Notes under the pieces: generated by a model
The model's input: the letters and a program-made list of their open reading frames with translations, nothing else
Told to the model about the DNA's origin: nothing
Database searches by the model: none
Shown: in pieces, positions 1 through 8,862 of the stretch
Position numbering within the stretch: position 1 is the first letter of the stretch
Layout of the letters: each line of letters begins with the position of its first letter
Position numbers and translations under genes: made by a program
NCBI GenBank assembly: GCA_028289405.1
Contig: JANQPP010000190.1
Location: 1 to 64,000, forward strand
Source: Pirellulales bacterium
Lineage (GTDB): Bacteria > Planctomycetota > Planctomycetia > Pirellulales > JANQPP01
Reading direction: 5' to 3'
DNA: 64,000 nucleotides

Positions 1-965
1 CGGAGGTCTTTGCCAGGTTGAAACGCCTTACCGGTCGGGAATGCGATGTCGCCAGCAACCCGGAGTTCCTAAAGGAAGGCGCGGCGATCGACGATTTCAC
101 GAAGCCCGACCGGGTCGTGGTCGGCGTGCGGCGTCCTGAAGTGGCTGAAGTCTTGAAAGAGCTTTATGCTCCGTTTTTGAGGACCGAAAAGCCCTTTTTG
201 GCCATGTCACCCGAGAGCGCGGAAATGACCAAATACGTGGCCAACGCGCTGCTTTCCACGAAGATCAGTTTCATCAACGAACTGGCCAACTTGTGCGAAC
301 ACATGGAGGCCGATATCAACGACGTCCGCCGGGGCATCGGGCATGACAGCCGCATCGGTTTCGCGTTTCTGTTCCCGGGAGTTGGATACGGCGGCAGTTG
401 TTTTCCGAAAGATGTCCGGGCGCTCAGCGCGATGGCCCAGGACCGGGGAGTAAATCCACTCATTCTAGACGCCGTGGATGAAGTCAACCGCCGGCAGAAG
501 CAAATCCTGCCCAGCAAAATCGAGGACTTTTTCGGCGAGAGCCTGGCCGGACGGACGATCGCGATTTGGGGATTGGCCTTCAAGCCCCGCACGGATGATA
601 TTCGCGAAGCCCCCGCCTTGACGTTGATTGACCGCTTATTGGAACTGGGGGCACGATTGCGCGTGCATGATCCCGTGGCCATGGAAAACGTGCGGCAAGT
701 CTACGGCGACCGCCTGGACTACGCGCCGCAGCCTTTGGATGCCCTGCAAGGGGCGGACGCTTTGGCCATCGTGACCGAATGGGGCGAATTCCGTCACCCG
801 GATTTCTCCGCCATGCGCTCGGCCATGAAAACGCCAATCATCTTCGATGGCCGGAATCTCTACGAATTGCAACAGATGCGGGACGAGGGCTTCAGCTATT
901 TGGGCATTGGCCGTCCGGCGGTCATCCAACCACGCCATCGCCCGGTGTCCGAGCCGGTTGCCTAA
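1..965 (+). CDS. ugd: UDP-glucose 6-dehydrogenase, 3' part (5' end outside window)
   Basis: Oxidises UDP-glucose to UDP-glucuronate in the cytoplasm, a precursor for acidic polysaccharide. The reading frame is open to the left edge: codons from position 3 already encode family sequence (EVFARLKR), so the TTG at 18 is internal and the gene is truncated by the window. About 320 residues are visible. The family substrate-binding block ASNPEFLKEG comes first, then the central helical domain, the catalytic-cysteine motif GGSCFPKD near position 390, and the C-terminal UDP-binding Rossmann domain (AIWGLAFKPRTDDIREAP). The missing N-terminus would carry the NAD-binding domain. It converges on the minus-strand glycosyltransferase operon with only 22 bases between stops, fitting a polysaccharide locus. 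A GDP-mannose dehydrogenase is the main alternative; the overall pattern fits UDP-glucose better. Confidence 0.93.
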   Translation, partial: EVFARLKRLTGRECDVASNPEFLKEGAAIDDFTKPDRVVVGVRRPEVAEVLKELYAPFLRTEKPFLAMSPESAEMTKYVANALLSTKISFINELANLCEHMEADINDVRRGIGHDSRIGFAFLFPGVGYGGSCFPKDVRALSAMAQDRGVNPLILDAVDEVNRRQKQILPSKIEDFFGESLAGRTIAIWGLAFKPRTDDIREAPALTLIDRLLELGARLRVHDPVAMENVRQVYGDRLDYAPQPLDALQGADALAIVTEWGEFRHPDFSAMRSAMKTPIIFDGRNLYELQQMRDEGFSYLGIGRPAVIQPRHRPVSEPVA

Positions 966-987
966 TCAGGCACTCTGAAATTTCGCG

Positions 988-2187
988 CTAGCAGACGGTT
1001 TCCGCCTTGGGCGCGGAAGAAGCTCCTTGAAGCGATGCCGGGAATCGGAAGATTTCCTTGGCCCGCGCGGTGAGCGGTTCCCAATCAAAGTTTTGAACCA
1101 CCCATTCGCGCGCCGCCTGTCCCATGGCATTCAATCTTGCGGGATCCTGAAGAAGCGTCCGCAGCGTGCCGGCGAGCAGGTTGACGTCGTTACAGTCGAC
1201 CACGAGCCCGGTGTGAGGCATGTCCATCGTTTCCGCCGTGCCGCCGGAATCGCCCGCCACGACCGCTTTGCCGCAGGCTTGGGCCTCCAGCAGCACCATG
1301 CCGAACCCTTCGGTATCACCGTCCACTTCGCGGTTGGGCAACACGAACAGATCGCACTGCTGGTAGCATTCCCGTAATCTGGTGTCCTCCATGCCACCCA
1401 AAAACTGAACGTGCTCGGCAACGTCGCATTCCCTGGCCAATGCTTCGAGTGCCTGCCGTTCTTCGCCGTCGCCAACAATCGCGTAGAGCACCTCGGGAAT
1501 CGCAACCCGTAATTGTGGAAGAACCCGGATCAATTGGTCTTGGCCCTTGCGTTTCTGCAAGCGTCCCACGGTCAGAATGACTTGGCGGCCCTCCCAGCCC
1601 AATCGCTGGCGGGTTTCAGGTTTTTTTTCAACGGGGACGAACAGGCCCGTATCCACGCCGGGATGGAGCAGACGTACTTTGTCCGCCGGTAGCCAATCCT
1701 GGTCGACAAGCTGTCGGACCGTGTTTTGGCTGTTGGCGACAGCGAAATCTGCTTCCCGCAAAGCCAACTTTGCCATCCATGACATTTGCCGGCTGGAGGC
1801 CACGACGTTGAGCTCTTCGCCGTGAACGTAACAAATGTACGGCACGCCGAATCGTCGGCGCAGGAGGCACGCCAAAAATCCTTCCGGCAAGCAAGTGCCG
1901 GCATGAACGTGCGTGACCGCTTCCTTCCGCAGCCAGCTTCGCAATGTCTGGTAGGCTCGTAGATAATGCCGCCAGCCCTGGTTGCCCAAAAGACCCCACG
2001 TAGGGAAGTCGAGGTTCATCCGCTGGATATTTGCCGCGTGATTCCGGTCGAATGCCGACTGATCCGGATGCTCGCCCGCGACGACGACCACCGCTTCCCA
2101 AGGTAGCCGGCGATAAATCTCCCAGAACCAACGGCCACTGCCGCCATGATGGGGAGGAAACACTCGGCTTAGCATCAAGATCTTCAC
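988..2187 (-). CDS. Glycosyltransferase family 4
   Basis: A GT-B fold retaining glycosyltransferase that probably adds a sugar to a lipid-linked or growing polysaccharide at the cytoplasmic face of the membrane. The N-terminus (MKILMLSRVFPPHHGGSGRW) is the typical GT4 acceptor-domain start with its glycine-rich loop. The donor domain begins near residue 200 (VILTVGRLQKRKGQDQLI), and the EX7E-type nucleotide-sugar motif is seen as EGFGMVLLEAQACGKAVV followed by GDSGGTAE. The length, 399 residues, is normal. It is the last gene of the minus-strand operon, starting three bases after the stop of the preceding GT4. Donor and acceptor sugars cannot be read from sequence. Confidence 0.9.
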   Translation of the reverse strand: MKILMLSRVFPPHHGGSGRWFWEIYRRLPWEAVVVVAGEHPDQSAFDRNHAANIQRMNLDFPTWGLLGNQGWRHYLRAYQTLRSWLRKEAVTHVHAGTCLPEGFLACLLRRRFGVPYICYVHGEELNVVASSRQMSWMAKLALREADFAVANSQNTVRQLVDQDWLPADKVRLLHPGVDTGLFVPVEKKPETRQRLGWEGRQVILTVGRLQKRKGQDQLIRVLPQLRVAIPEVLYAIVGDGEERQALEALARECDVAEHVQFLGGMEDTRLRECYQQCDLFVLPNREVDGDTEGFGMVLLEAQACGKAVVAGDSGGTAETMDMPHTGLVVDCNDVNLLAGTLRTLLQDPARLNAMGQAAREWVVQNFDWEPLTARAKEIFRFPASLQGASSAPKAETVC

Positions 2188-2190
2188 CGG

Positions 2191-3384
2191 CTATTCCCCG
2201 TGAAACGCGCCCAGCACGGTTTGATACTGCTCCACGATGGCGCCGATATGGCTCGTCAGACTGAAAGATTGCTCGCAGCGTAACCGGCCTTTGGAGCCCA
2301 TGTCACGCCGAAGGTTTTCGTCGCCAATCAGCCGTTGCAGGGCGGTTGCCAATTCGCTTGGTTCGCCTGGAGTGAACAACCATCCCGTTTCTTCGTGCGA
2401 GATGCATTCCGGGATGCCGCCCACGCGGGAACCAATGACAGGCAATCCCGCGACCATGGCTTCCAGGGTCACGAGCCCCAAGGGTTCGACGTGCGATGGC
2501 ACCACGGCGATGTCCATGGCCGCCTGCCAGGCTTGGATGTTCTTTTGAAATCCGACGAATCGTGCTGACGTGTTCAATTCTCGCGAAAGCTCTTCCATTT
2601 CACGACGATGGGCGCCAGCGTTCTGCAGGTCCTCGCCTACGATCACCAATTCGGCCCGGCTGCGGCTATCGGAGGGCAGGCGGCTCCACGAGCGCAACAA
2701 ATCGGCCACGCCCTTGCGCGGAATGATCTGTCCCGTGAATGCCACCAGCACCTTATCTAGCGGAAGCTGAAATTGTTGGCGGGCGGCGACGCGGTCCGCT
2801 GGCGTGGGAAGCTCGGGAATGGGGATCCCATCATGCACGACGGCATGGGAAGCCGACGCGAGTGTGGACGATGCCGCGTGCATTTCCCGCCGCAGCGAGC
2901 CGGAGACGAAGATGTGGTGTTCGGCGCCAAACTTATTCAGCCAGTCGATGGCTTCGCCGTCGAAGATGTAACGATGATGGCATACTCGCGGAAGCCCCGC
3001 CCCATGCGCCGCTTGGGCCACCATTTGGTTCGTGGGAAGATCATTGGCGTGTACCAGATCTGGAGAAACTTCACGAAAAATGGACGTTAGTTTCTTTTGC
3101 GCCGCACGATGTTTCCAGAAGGTCCACTTATTGGTCAAGCACAAAGGTACATGTCTGCACTGCACGCCGCGCGCGCGGAGATTCTGTAGGAGCTCGCCTT
3201 CGGTTCCCACGATCACCAGCACGTCGTGTCCCGCGTCGCGCAAACCGACCGCCAACCTTTCGGCCGCGACCTCTGCCCCGGCATAGAAAGGTGCCCACGA
3301 GGCGAGGCACACCTTCAGGCGCCGCCTGGGCCGGGCCATCGCCGACAATGTGTCGTTCGCGTCTTCAATTTCCAGAGAGGACAT
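2191..3384 (-). CDS. Glycosyltransferase family 4
   Basis: A second GT-B glycosyltransferase of the operon, 397 residues. The acceptor domain opens with RLKVCLASWAPFYAGAEVAA after a roughly 20-residue extension. The donor domain shows VLVAFTGQIIPRKGVADLLR and the EX7E motif as EPLGLVTLEAMVAGLPVIG, then SRVGGIPE. Its 5' end overlaps the 3' end of the upstream GT4 by 20 bases, indicating translational coupling. The true start may lie slightly downstream, at the methionine of MARPRRRLK, since the first 15 residues are not conserved-looking. Substrate unknown; it probably acts in the same repeat-unit assembly as its neighbours. Confidence 0.9.
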   Translation of the reverse strand: MSSLEIEDANDTLSAMARPRRRLKVCLASWAPFYAGAEVAAERLAVGLRDAGHDVLVIVGTEGELLQNLRARGVQCRHVPLCLTNKWTFWKHRAAQKKLTSIFREVSPDLVHANDLPTNQMVAQAAHGAGLPRVCHHRYIFDGEAIDWLNKFGAEHHIFVSGSLRREMHAASSTLASASHAVVHDGIPIPELPTPADRVAARQQFQLPLDKVLVAFTGQIIPRKGVADLLRSWSRLPSDSRSRAELVIVGEDLQNAGAHRREMEELSRELNTSARFVGFQKNIQAWQAAMDIAVVPSHVEPLGLVTLEAMVAGLPVIGSRVGGIPECISHEETGWLFTPGEPSELATALQRLIGDENLRRDMGSKGRLRCEQSFSLTSHIGAIVEQYQTVLGAFHGE

Positions 3385-4534
3385 GCGCGGTTTGCTGGGT
3401 TAGAGGCGTGTCCGGAAGCAACGTTTGGTAAATCTCCAAGAGCTGGGCGAAGCTCGCCGCCGGATTGAAGCAAGTCTCCACGCGCCGCCGCGACTGGCGA
3501 CCCAACTCCGCACGCCGTTCCGGATCTTGCACTAAACTGGCGAGTGCTTGTTGAAGCCCGGGCGTGTCCTTCGTGGGCACCACGATCCCCGAGTCACCCA
3601 CGACTTCGGCCACGGAACCGCCGGAGTAGGCAACCACGGGAAGGCCGCAAGCCATGGCCTCGCAGACGCTATTGCCGAAGGTTTCGTATTCGCTCGTGCT
3701 GACGAAGATGTCACAGGCGTGATAAAACGGCTCGACCGGCTCCAAGTGCCCTACGCATTGCAGCCGGTGGCCCAAGCCAGTGGCCTCGATCGCGCGGTTC
3801 AATTCATCGCGATATGCCTCATCGCCCGGCATGGCATCTCCGGCAATTAGGCCCGCCACCTGGGGATTCGATTTCGCCAATGGCTCGACGATCTCGATGA
3901 AATCCTCAATGCGTTTGCGAGGACGCAGCGCGCCGGCGGTACCGACAACGATCGCGTCGTCCGCGATATTCCACTTCCGCCGCAGTTCCTGACGTTGGTC
4001 CGACATCCCGCCGAAGGTATCCAAATCGATCCCCAGCCGCACGACGTGTTGCCGCTGCTCAGGGACGACTCCTTCGACTGCCTCACGGCAATCTTGTCGC
4101 TGCTGGTGCGAAGTCCACAGTAGCGCATCCGGACAGCGCCGGGCGGCGCCCATGGCCCATTTCGTGAAATCACGGGCAATGGCGAAGCGGACATGGCACA
4201 CCAGCGGTCGCGGTAACATCCGCCGCAAGAAGGTCGCGAAAGGGTACACGTCATGCTCGTTACAATGGATGATTTGCACGCCCCGCCGTCCCGCCCATCG
4301 GGCAACCCGCAACGCATGCCACAACGATGGAATGGGGCGGCGTTTGTCGGGCCAAGGCATCGGGTCCACGAGATGTGGCACCTCTTGTTCACGGAGCCAT
4401 TCGGTAAAGTCTCCCTGCTTTTGGCCGACGACCACCGGCTCAATACCCGCTTCGCGTCCCCAGCGAATCCAGCTTTGCAAGATCCGCGCGGTGCTCCCCA
4501 GATTGGGATTGTTCGTGAGATACAGGACCTTCAT
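3365..4534 (-). CDS. Glycosyltransferase family 4
   Basis: The third consecutive GT4 enzyme, 389 residues, in the same minus-strand operon. It starts with MKVLYLTNNPNLGSTARILQ, has a donor-domain start near residue 195 (IVVGTAGALRPRKRIEDFIE) and the motif ETFGNSVCEAMACGLPVV with YSGGSVAEVV after it. It overlaps the FkbM methyltransferase upstream by four bases and the next GT4 by 20 bases. The three tandem GT4 genes are divergent in sequence and probably make successive linkages rather than being recent duplicates. Confidence 0.9.
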   Translation of the reverse strand: MKVLYLTNNPNLGSTARILQSWIRWGREAGIEPVVVGQKQGDFTEWLREQEVPHLVDPMPWPDKRRPIPSLWHALRVARWAGRRGVQIIHCNEHDVYPFATFLRRMLPRPLVCHVRFAIARDFTKWAMGAARRCPDALLWTSHQQRQDCREAVEGVVPEQRQHVVRLGIDLDTFGGMSDQRQELRRKWNIADDAIVVGTAGALRPRKRIEDFIEIVEPLAKSNPQVAGLIAGDAMPGDEAYRDELNRAIEATGLGHRLQCVGHLEPVEPFYHACDIFVSTSEYETFGNSVCEAMACGLPVVAYSGGSVAEVVGDSGIVVPTKDTPGLQQALASLVQDPERRAELGRQSRRRVETCFNPAASFAQLLEIYQTLLPDTPLTQQTAHVLSGN

Positions 4535-5451
4535 GCCGGGGCTGCCTCCCGGGGCGATACCCTTTTGGCTTGGCGATAGGAGGTTCCGGCGAGGGAGTCG
4601 TCCGTGGAGAACAACGCGTTGTATTGCGCTGCTGGTTCGGGATCTTCAGGTCGAAGAGGGATTAACCCATTCGCCTGGATGGCGTACATGTGGTAGCCCA
4701 AATTGTGCAGCTCGTCCCGAATCATGGCGGCGGAGTGCCCCATGCCGCGCAAGTATTCGTCGGTCATTTCCAGGATCAAGTGGGGATGTTGCGATTCGAG
4801 TAAGGGGCGCATCCCTTCTAGGACCGAATACTCGGCGCCTTCCACGTCGATCTTGACCAGTTGCACGGAGGTGTCTGGCGGAAGCAGTTCCGAAAGCGGC
4901 GCGGTCGGAACCGTGACCGTTTCACTGGCATGCTCCAGTTGGCGTAGAGAGGAAGTCCCGCGATGGTCGGGCGGTCCCACGAAAAAGTTGAGTTCGCCGG
5001 AGTGATTCGAGACAGCCTCGCTATGCACCTGGATGCGATCTTTGAAGTGATTCAACGAGATATTCGCCAGCAGGGACTCACGCGTGGCATTCACGGGTTC
5101 GAAAGCATGCACGGAACCGCTCGCGCCGACGCGCTGGGCCGCCAACAGGGTGAAGTATCCGATGTTCGCTCCGATGTCGACCATGGTATCGCCTGGCCGC
5201 AAAAGCGCTTCCATGACGTCGCTGGTTTCGGGTTCATATTCCCCAGTGACATACACATGCCGTCCCAGCCAGTCCGCCTGATCGATTTGCAGCAAGAAGC
5301 CGCGTCGAGTGCGGACCACGCGCTGGCGAGGCTGCGAATAAACTTTCCTGGACCAGGGCACGGCCACTTGCAGCAATCGCCAGCGAAGCCACTCCATCCG
5401 CGATGTCCGCGTGTAGGCGGCCAGCGTGTCGAGTGTTAGCCGTTGGAACAT
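4531..5451 (-). CDS. FkbM-family SAM-dependent methyltransferase
   Basis: Probably O-methylates a sugar hydroxyl or related group in the polysaccharide made by this locus. SAM motif I is clear (MVDIGANIGYF), followed by an acidic post-motif (HAFEPVNATRESL) and the FkbM signature around LVKIDVEGAEYSVLEG. An upstream TTG/ATG-like extension to 5532 exists, but ATG at 5451 is preferred: a GGGGGA purine run lies a few bases upstream and the product then begins MFQRLTLDTL. With this start it overlaps the upstream GT2 by 16 bases and the downstream GT4 by four. The acceptor is unknown. Confidence 0.88.
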   Translation of the reverse strand: MFQRLTLDTLAAYTRTSRMEWLRWRLLQVAVPWSRKVYSQPRQRVVRTRRGFLLQIDQADWLGRHVYVTGEYEPETSDVMEALLRPGDTMVDIGANIGYFTLLAAQRVGASGSVHAFEPVNATRESLLANISLNHFKDRIQVHSEAVSNHSGELNFFVGPPDHRGTSSLRQLEHASETVTVPTAPLSELLPPDTSVQLVKIDVEGAEYSVLEGMRPLLESQHPHLILEMTDEYLRGMGHSAAMIRDELHNLGYHMYAIQANGLIPLRPEDPEPAAQYNALFSTDDSLAGTSYRQAKRVSPREAAPA

Positions 5452-6515
5452 GACGTCCCCCGTTTGGCGGCGTTTCGCGCCCGATACCAAGACACGGCAT
5501 AGGTTTTCCAGCAGCGCCAATCCCAAGGCCACAGCCGCAGGCCACGGCGGAACATTTGAAGCGCCTCATCCCGTTGGCCATGCTGCCACAACAGGCTGTA
5601 CCCCATGCTCCAAAAATATTCGCGGCCCAATCGCCGGCGGACGCTGCGGGCTGCCCGCGACGATAGAGGAAATTCGGCCAACAGCTTTTCGTATCCACGG
5701 ATCAAGTCACTAAATACCTGCCGATGCCGTTCCCATTGGCCGTTGCTACCGCTTGCCGACGAATTGCTTTCGTGTTCATGGTAGATCACATGCACCCGGT
5801 CCAGGTATGCCAGCTTGTGGCCATTCGCCAGGAGGCGGATGACCACAAGCTGATCTTCGGCCTCATTGCGGAAGGAGGTGTCGAATGTCCGGTGCTCAAA
5901 TAGTTCGCGGCGGATCACCGAGTTTTGCAGGCCGCTGAACAGGCCGTATTGTATCGCGCATTCAATAACCCGGGGGTCCTCGATGATTCGCAGATCCCCC
6001 TCGCAACGACGATGCAGATGCACGAAAGGGCGAGGCTGTCCATCTTGGTAAAACGTATTGGGAACGGTGATCTTTTGGGAACGATGATTCACGACTTGGC
6101 ACGCGCCGTAGACCCAGTCCACGTCCGCATGTTGCTCCAGGGCAGTGACGCAATCGCACAAGTGATGGGGCAGCCAAACGTCGTCACTGTCGTAAAAGGC
6201 TAAGAAGTTGCCCCGCGCATGCTCAAGGCCGGTGTTCCGTGCGCCATAGGCGCCTTGGTTTTCCTGACGCACGTAGACCACCGGGCGGGAAATTTTTTGC
6301 CGCAACTCGCGAACGAGCTCCTCCGTCCCGTCCGTGCTGCCGTCATCCACGACGATCAATTCCCAATCGGTAAATGACTGGGCACCTATGGCGTCAAACG
6401 CGGCGGGCAGGAATGCCGCGCGGTTGTACGTAGGCAAGATAATGCTCACCGCCGGAGGGGGCGTGGGTCGTTCCGTGGCACTGCTCATGGCCGCGTCTTC
6501 ACACAAGGCGCGCAT
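5436..6515 (-). CDS. Glycosyltransferase family 2
   Basis: A GT-A fold inverting glycosyltransferase, about 350 residues. After a short leader the GT2 start is textbook (VSIILPTYNRAAFLPAAFDA), followed by ELIVVDDGSTDGTEELV, a nucleotide-sugar-binding core, and the metal-binding region LAFYDSDDVWLPHHL. The C-terminal 80 residues are arginine- and tryptophan-rich and may sit against the membrane. The ATG at 6515 overlaps the upstream fusion gene by 17 bases; an internal ATG at 6488 is a possible alternative with a weaker upstream purine stretch. It is part of the tightly coupled minus-strand operon. Confidence 0.9.
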   Translation of the reverse strand: MRALCEDAAMSSATERPTPPPAVSIILPTYNRAAFLPAAFDAIGAQSFTDWELIVVDDGSTDGTEELVRELRQKISRPVVYVRQENQGAYGARNTGLEHARGNFLAFYDSDDVWLPHHLCDCVTALEQHADVDWVYGACQVVNHRSQKITVPNTFYQDGQPRPFVHLHRRCEGDLRIIEDPRVIECAIQYGLFSGLQNSVIRRELFEHRTFDTSFRNEAEDQLVVIRLLANGHKLAYLDRVHVIYHEHESNSSASGSNGQWERHRQVFSDLIRGYEKLLAEFPLSSRAARSVRRRLGREYFWSMGYSLLWQHGQRDEALQMFRRGLRLWPWDWRCWKTYAVSWYRARNAAKRGTSCSNG

Positions 6516-8862
6516 ACTTCACCCATTCCCAAGTAACTTCCATGGCCCGGTCGCGAGGCACGGCCGGTGAGTAGGCCAGCACGCGGCGGGCTTTCCCGCT
6601 CGTGGCCCGAACATTTCGCGGTCGAATTCGCACCGTTTCCGCCATCGACGGCGCTGGCCGGCGGTAGATCTCCGGTTCATTCATGTGTAACAAATTTCGC
6701 AGGCCGCGTTCCAATCCAGGGTAGGTGTCGAGGCAATACCGGGGAAAGGTGCCGATGGGGCGCGTGTCGAGGATCTTTTGGGCGAGTGCTTTGGACTGCG
6801 CCGACAGGGCAATCTCTCCCATGCCTCGCCCCAATCCCGACAACCATGCCAGAGGGCCTCCGCGCGGCCGTGTAATGGCGTTTCCCTCCGCAGATTCGAC
6901 TTCATACGAGCGACCCATCCGCTCTGCAAAATAGCCGTAAAATGCGCCCCAGGTGGGCGAATCATCCTCTGCGATGGTGAAGACCTCGCCCGGGGCCACC
7001 GCCGTATTGAGGCAGAGTCCGGCCAAAATGGCCTCCACCAGATTGTCGACGTAAATCGTATTGGATGGTGTGTCCTCGGCATCCACTAAGCAGAGTTGGC
7101 CCGCCGCCAGGGCAGGTACGGGGCGAGTAATAAAGGTTTTGGAGAAAGGGCCGAACACGTTGGTCGGACGCAAAATCACCGCCGAAAGGCCGGCGCGTGC
7201 CGCGTGCGACACCGCTTTTTCCGCGGCCGTTTTGCTTTCCGAGTACGTATCGCCCCGTGGCGGTTGTATGGGCGTCGTCTCATCGAGAACGCCCTGCACG
7301 TCATTCCCATGGATGGCGATGCTGCTTAGATGGACGAAACGTTTGACACCAGCGGATTTAGCCGCCGCCGCCACGCAGCGGGTTCCATTGACCGTGACAT
7401 CCCACGCTTCGCGACGTTTCCACGACGTGCCAATCGCGCAGTGCACCACACCGTCACACTCTTGCAGCACCTGTCGCATGTCTTCCGGCGAGCGCAAATT
7501 CGCTTGCACCATTTCGACGGGCAAACGAGCCAACCGGCCCGCGCTTCCCGGATTATTGATCAGCGCGCGAACTTGGACGCCTTCCCGCAAGCTCAGGATT
7601 TCGGCGAGGCGGCAACCGATGAAGCCGGTCGCACCCGTGATCAAGATCTTCTCGGGGAGTCGGCGTTGCAGTGGGGTGGAGACCCCATGGAGTGGTGAAG
7701 CTTGATCAGCCCCGGCTTCGTTCTCGCCCGCGTGCCCATTCAGCGGCGTAGTTTGGGTCGTGAGGCGAACCCTTTGATCCAGGGGAATTGGTTCATGGAG
7801 CGGTTCGCGACGACGGTAACATTCCTCGATCAGTGCTACTGAACGCAGGGACGAAAGTCCACTCAGTTGCGGCGAAGTGCCGGTCCGCATGGCGTTCAGC
7901 CAGTCATCGAATTCGGCGCGGAACGGCTCGAACCATGATTCTTCCCGGTCGTCCGCCCAGCCGATGCTTTCACTGATTCCGCGTTCCGTTCCCGAGAGGG
8001 TATCCGTCAACGCACCCACTCCTGGCAGGACATGAACTTGGTAGCGGTCGCTGGGACGAAGTTCCAACGTGGCCTGTTCGCACTCCACGCGGAGCGTATT
8101 GCGGAGTTCCCGGGTCCGGCTCAGTTCCACGCGCCCTTCAATCGGGCCAGCGGCATGCGGCCATTGCAGTTGCACAAGGCAATCTGACTCGATGCCTCCT
8201 TGGGAGTTGTCCCGGTATTCCACAAGTTCGACCGTCGAGGGAAATAGATAGACGAGCCGGTCCAAGATGTGCGAACCCATGTCCATCAAGACACCGCCGC
8301 CGGCCCATTCCCGCCGCATGTTTCCCAATGTCGCGGCAGCCCAGCCTTGCGTCCCTCCATCCTCCACGTCGACGCGCAGCGGACGCCCATACCGCTCTTC
8401 ATCCAGTACGGCCCGCAACAGTCGCGTGCAGGGCAACAAGCGACGAAAGAGACCCACGCTGAGGGTAACGCCGTTTTCGTCGGCGGTCTCCACCATCCGG
8501 CGGGCCTCTTGCTCCGTGAAGGCCATCGGCTTTTCCACGAAGACGTGGATACCTTGTGCCAGCAATTTTAACGAGACCTCCGCGTGAAATGCGGCCGGAG
8601 TCGACACCACGGCGGCGTCCACGGTATCCGGGGAAAGGGCAGTCACGTCCTCTGCCACCTGCGGGACACCGTACTGTCGCGCCAACTCTCGAGCCCGCGC
8701 GAGATCCCGATCGATGAACGTGGCGAGTCGAAATCCCTCATGCCCGGCCAGTACGGGAAGGTGGTAACGCGTCGCCACGGCCCCGCAGCCGACGACGGCT
8801 ACACGGGCCACGTCCAGCAAATGTTTCGGCTTCTGGATAGAATCAGGCACACTCGTTGCCAT
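6499..8862 (-). CDS. Fused Gfo/Idh/MocA oxidoreductase and NAD-dependent epimerase/dehydratase
   Basis: One 787-residue polypeptide carrying two sugar-modifying enzymes. Residues about 18-355 form a Gfo/Idh/MocA oxidoreductase with a Rossmann start (VAVVGCGAVATRYH) and the diagnostic EKP triad at 110-112. A low-complexity linker runs roughly 360-402. Residues about 405-640 form an extended short-chain dehydrogenase with the glycine motif GATGFIG (410-416) and the catalytic YSESK (Tyr540, Lys544), followed by an extension of about 130 residues. I infer that it converts a nucleotide-sugar in two steps for the surrounding transferases. I see no frameshift or second ribosome site in the linker, so it looks like a true fusion. 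The 5' end overlaps the upstream GT2 by 20 bases. Confidence 0.88.
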   Translation of the reverse strand: MATSVPDSIQKPKHLLDVARVAVVGCGAVATRYHLPVLAGHEGFRLATFIDRDLARARELARQYGVPQVAEDVTALSPDTVDAAVVSTPAAFHAEVSLKLLAQGIHVFVEKPMAFTEQEARRMVETADENGVTLSVGLFRRLLPCTRLLRAVLDEERYGRPLRVDVEDGGTQGWAAATLGNMRREWAGGGVLMDMGSHILDRLVYLFPSTVELVEYRDNSQGGIESDCLVQLQWPHAAGPIEGRVELSRTRELRNTLRVECEQATLELRPSDRYQVHVLPGVGALTDTLSGTERGISESIGWADDREESWFEPFRAEFDDWLNAMRTGTSPQLSGLSSLRSVALIEECYRRREPLHEPIPLDQRVRLTTQTTPLNGHAGENEAGADQASPLHGVSTPLQRRLPEKILITGATGFIGCRLAEILSLREGVQVRALINNPGSAGRLARLPVEMVQANLRSPEDMRQVLQECDGVVHCAIGTSWKRREAWDVTVNGTRCVAAAAKSAGVKRFVHLSSIAIHGNDVQGVLDETTPIQPPRGDTYSESKTAAEKAVSHAARAGLSAVILRPTNVFGPFSKTFITRPVPALAAGQLCLVDAEDTPSNTIYVDNLVEAILAGLCLNTAVAPGEVFTIAEDDSPTWGAFYGYFAERMGRSYEVESAEGNAITRPRGGPLAWLSGLGRGMGEIALSAQSKALAQKILDTRPIGTFPRYCLDTYPGLERGLRNLLHMNEPEIYRRPAPSMAETVRIRPRNVRATSGKARRVLAYSPAVPRDRAMEVTWEWVKYARLV

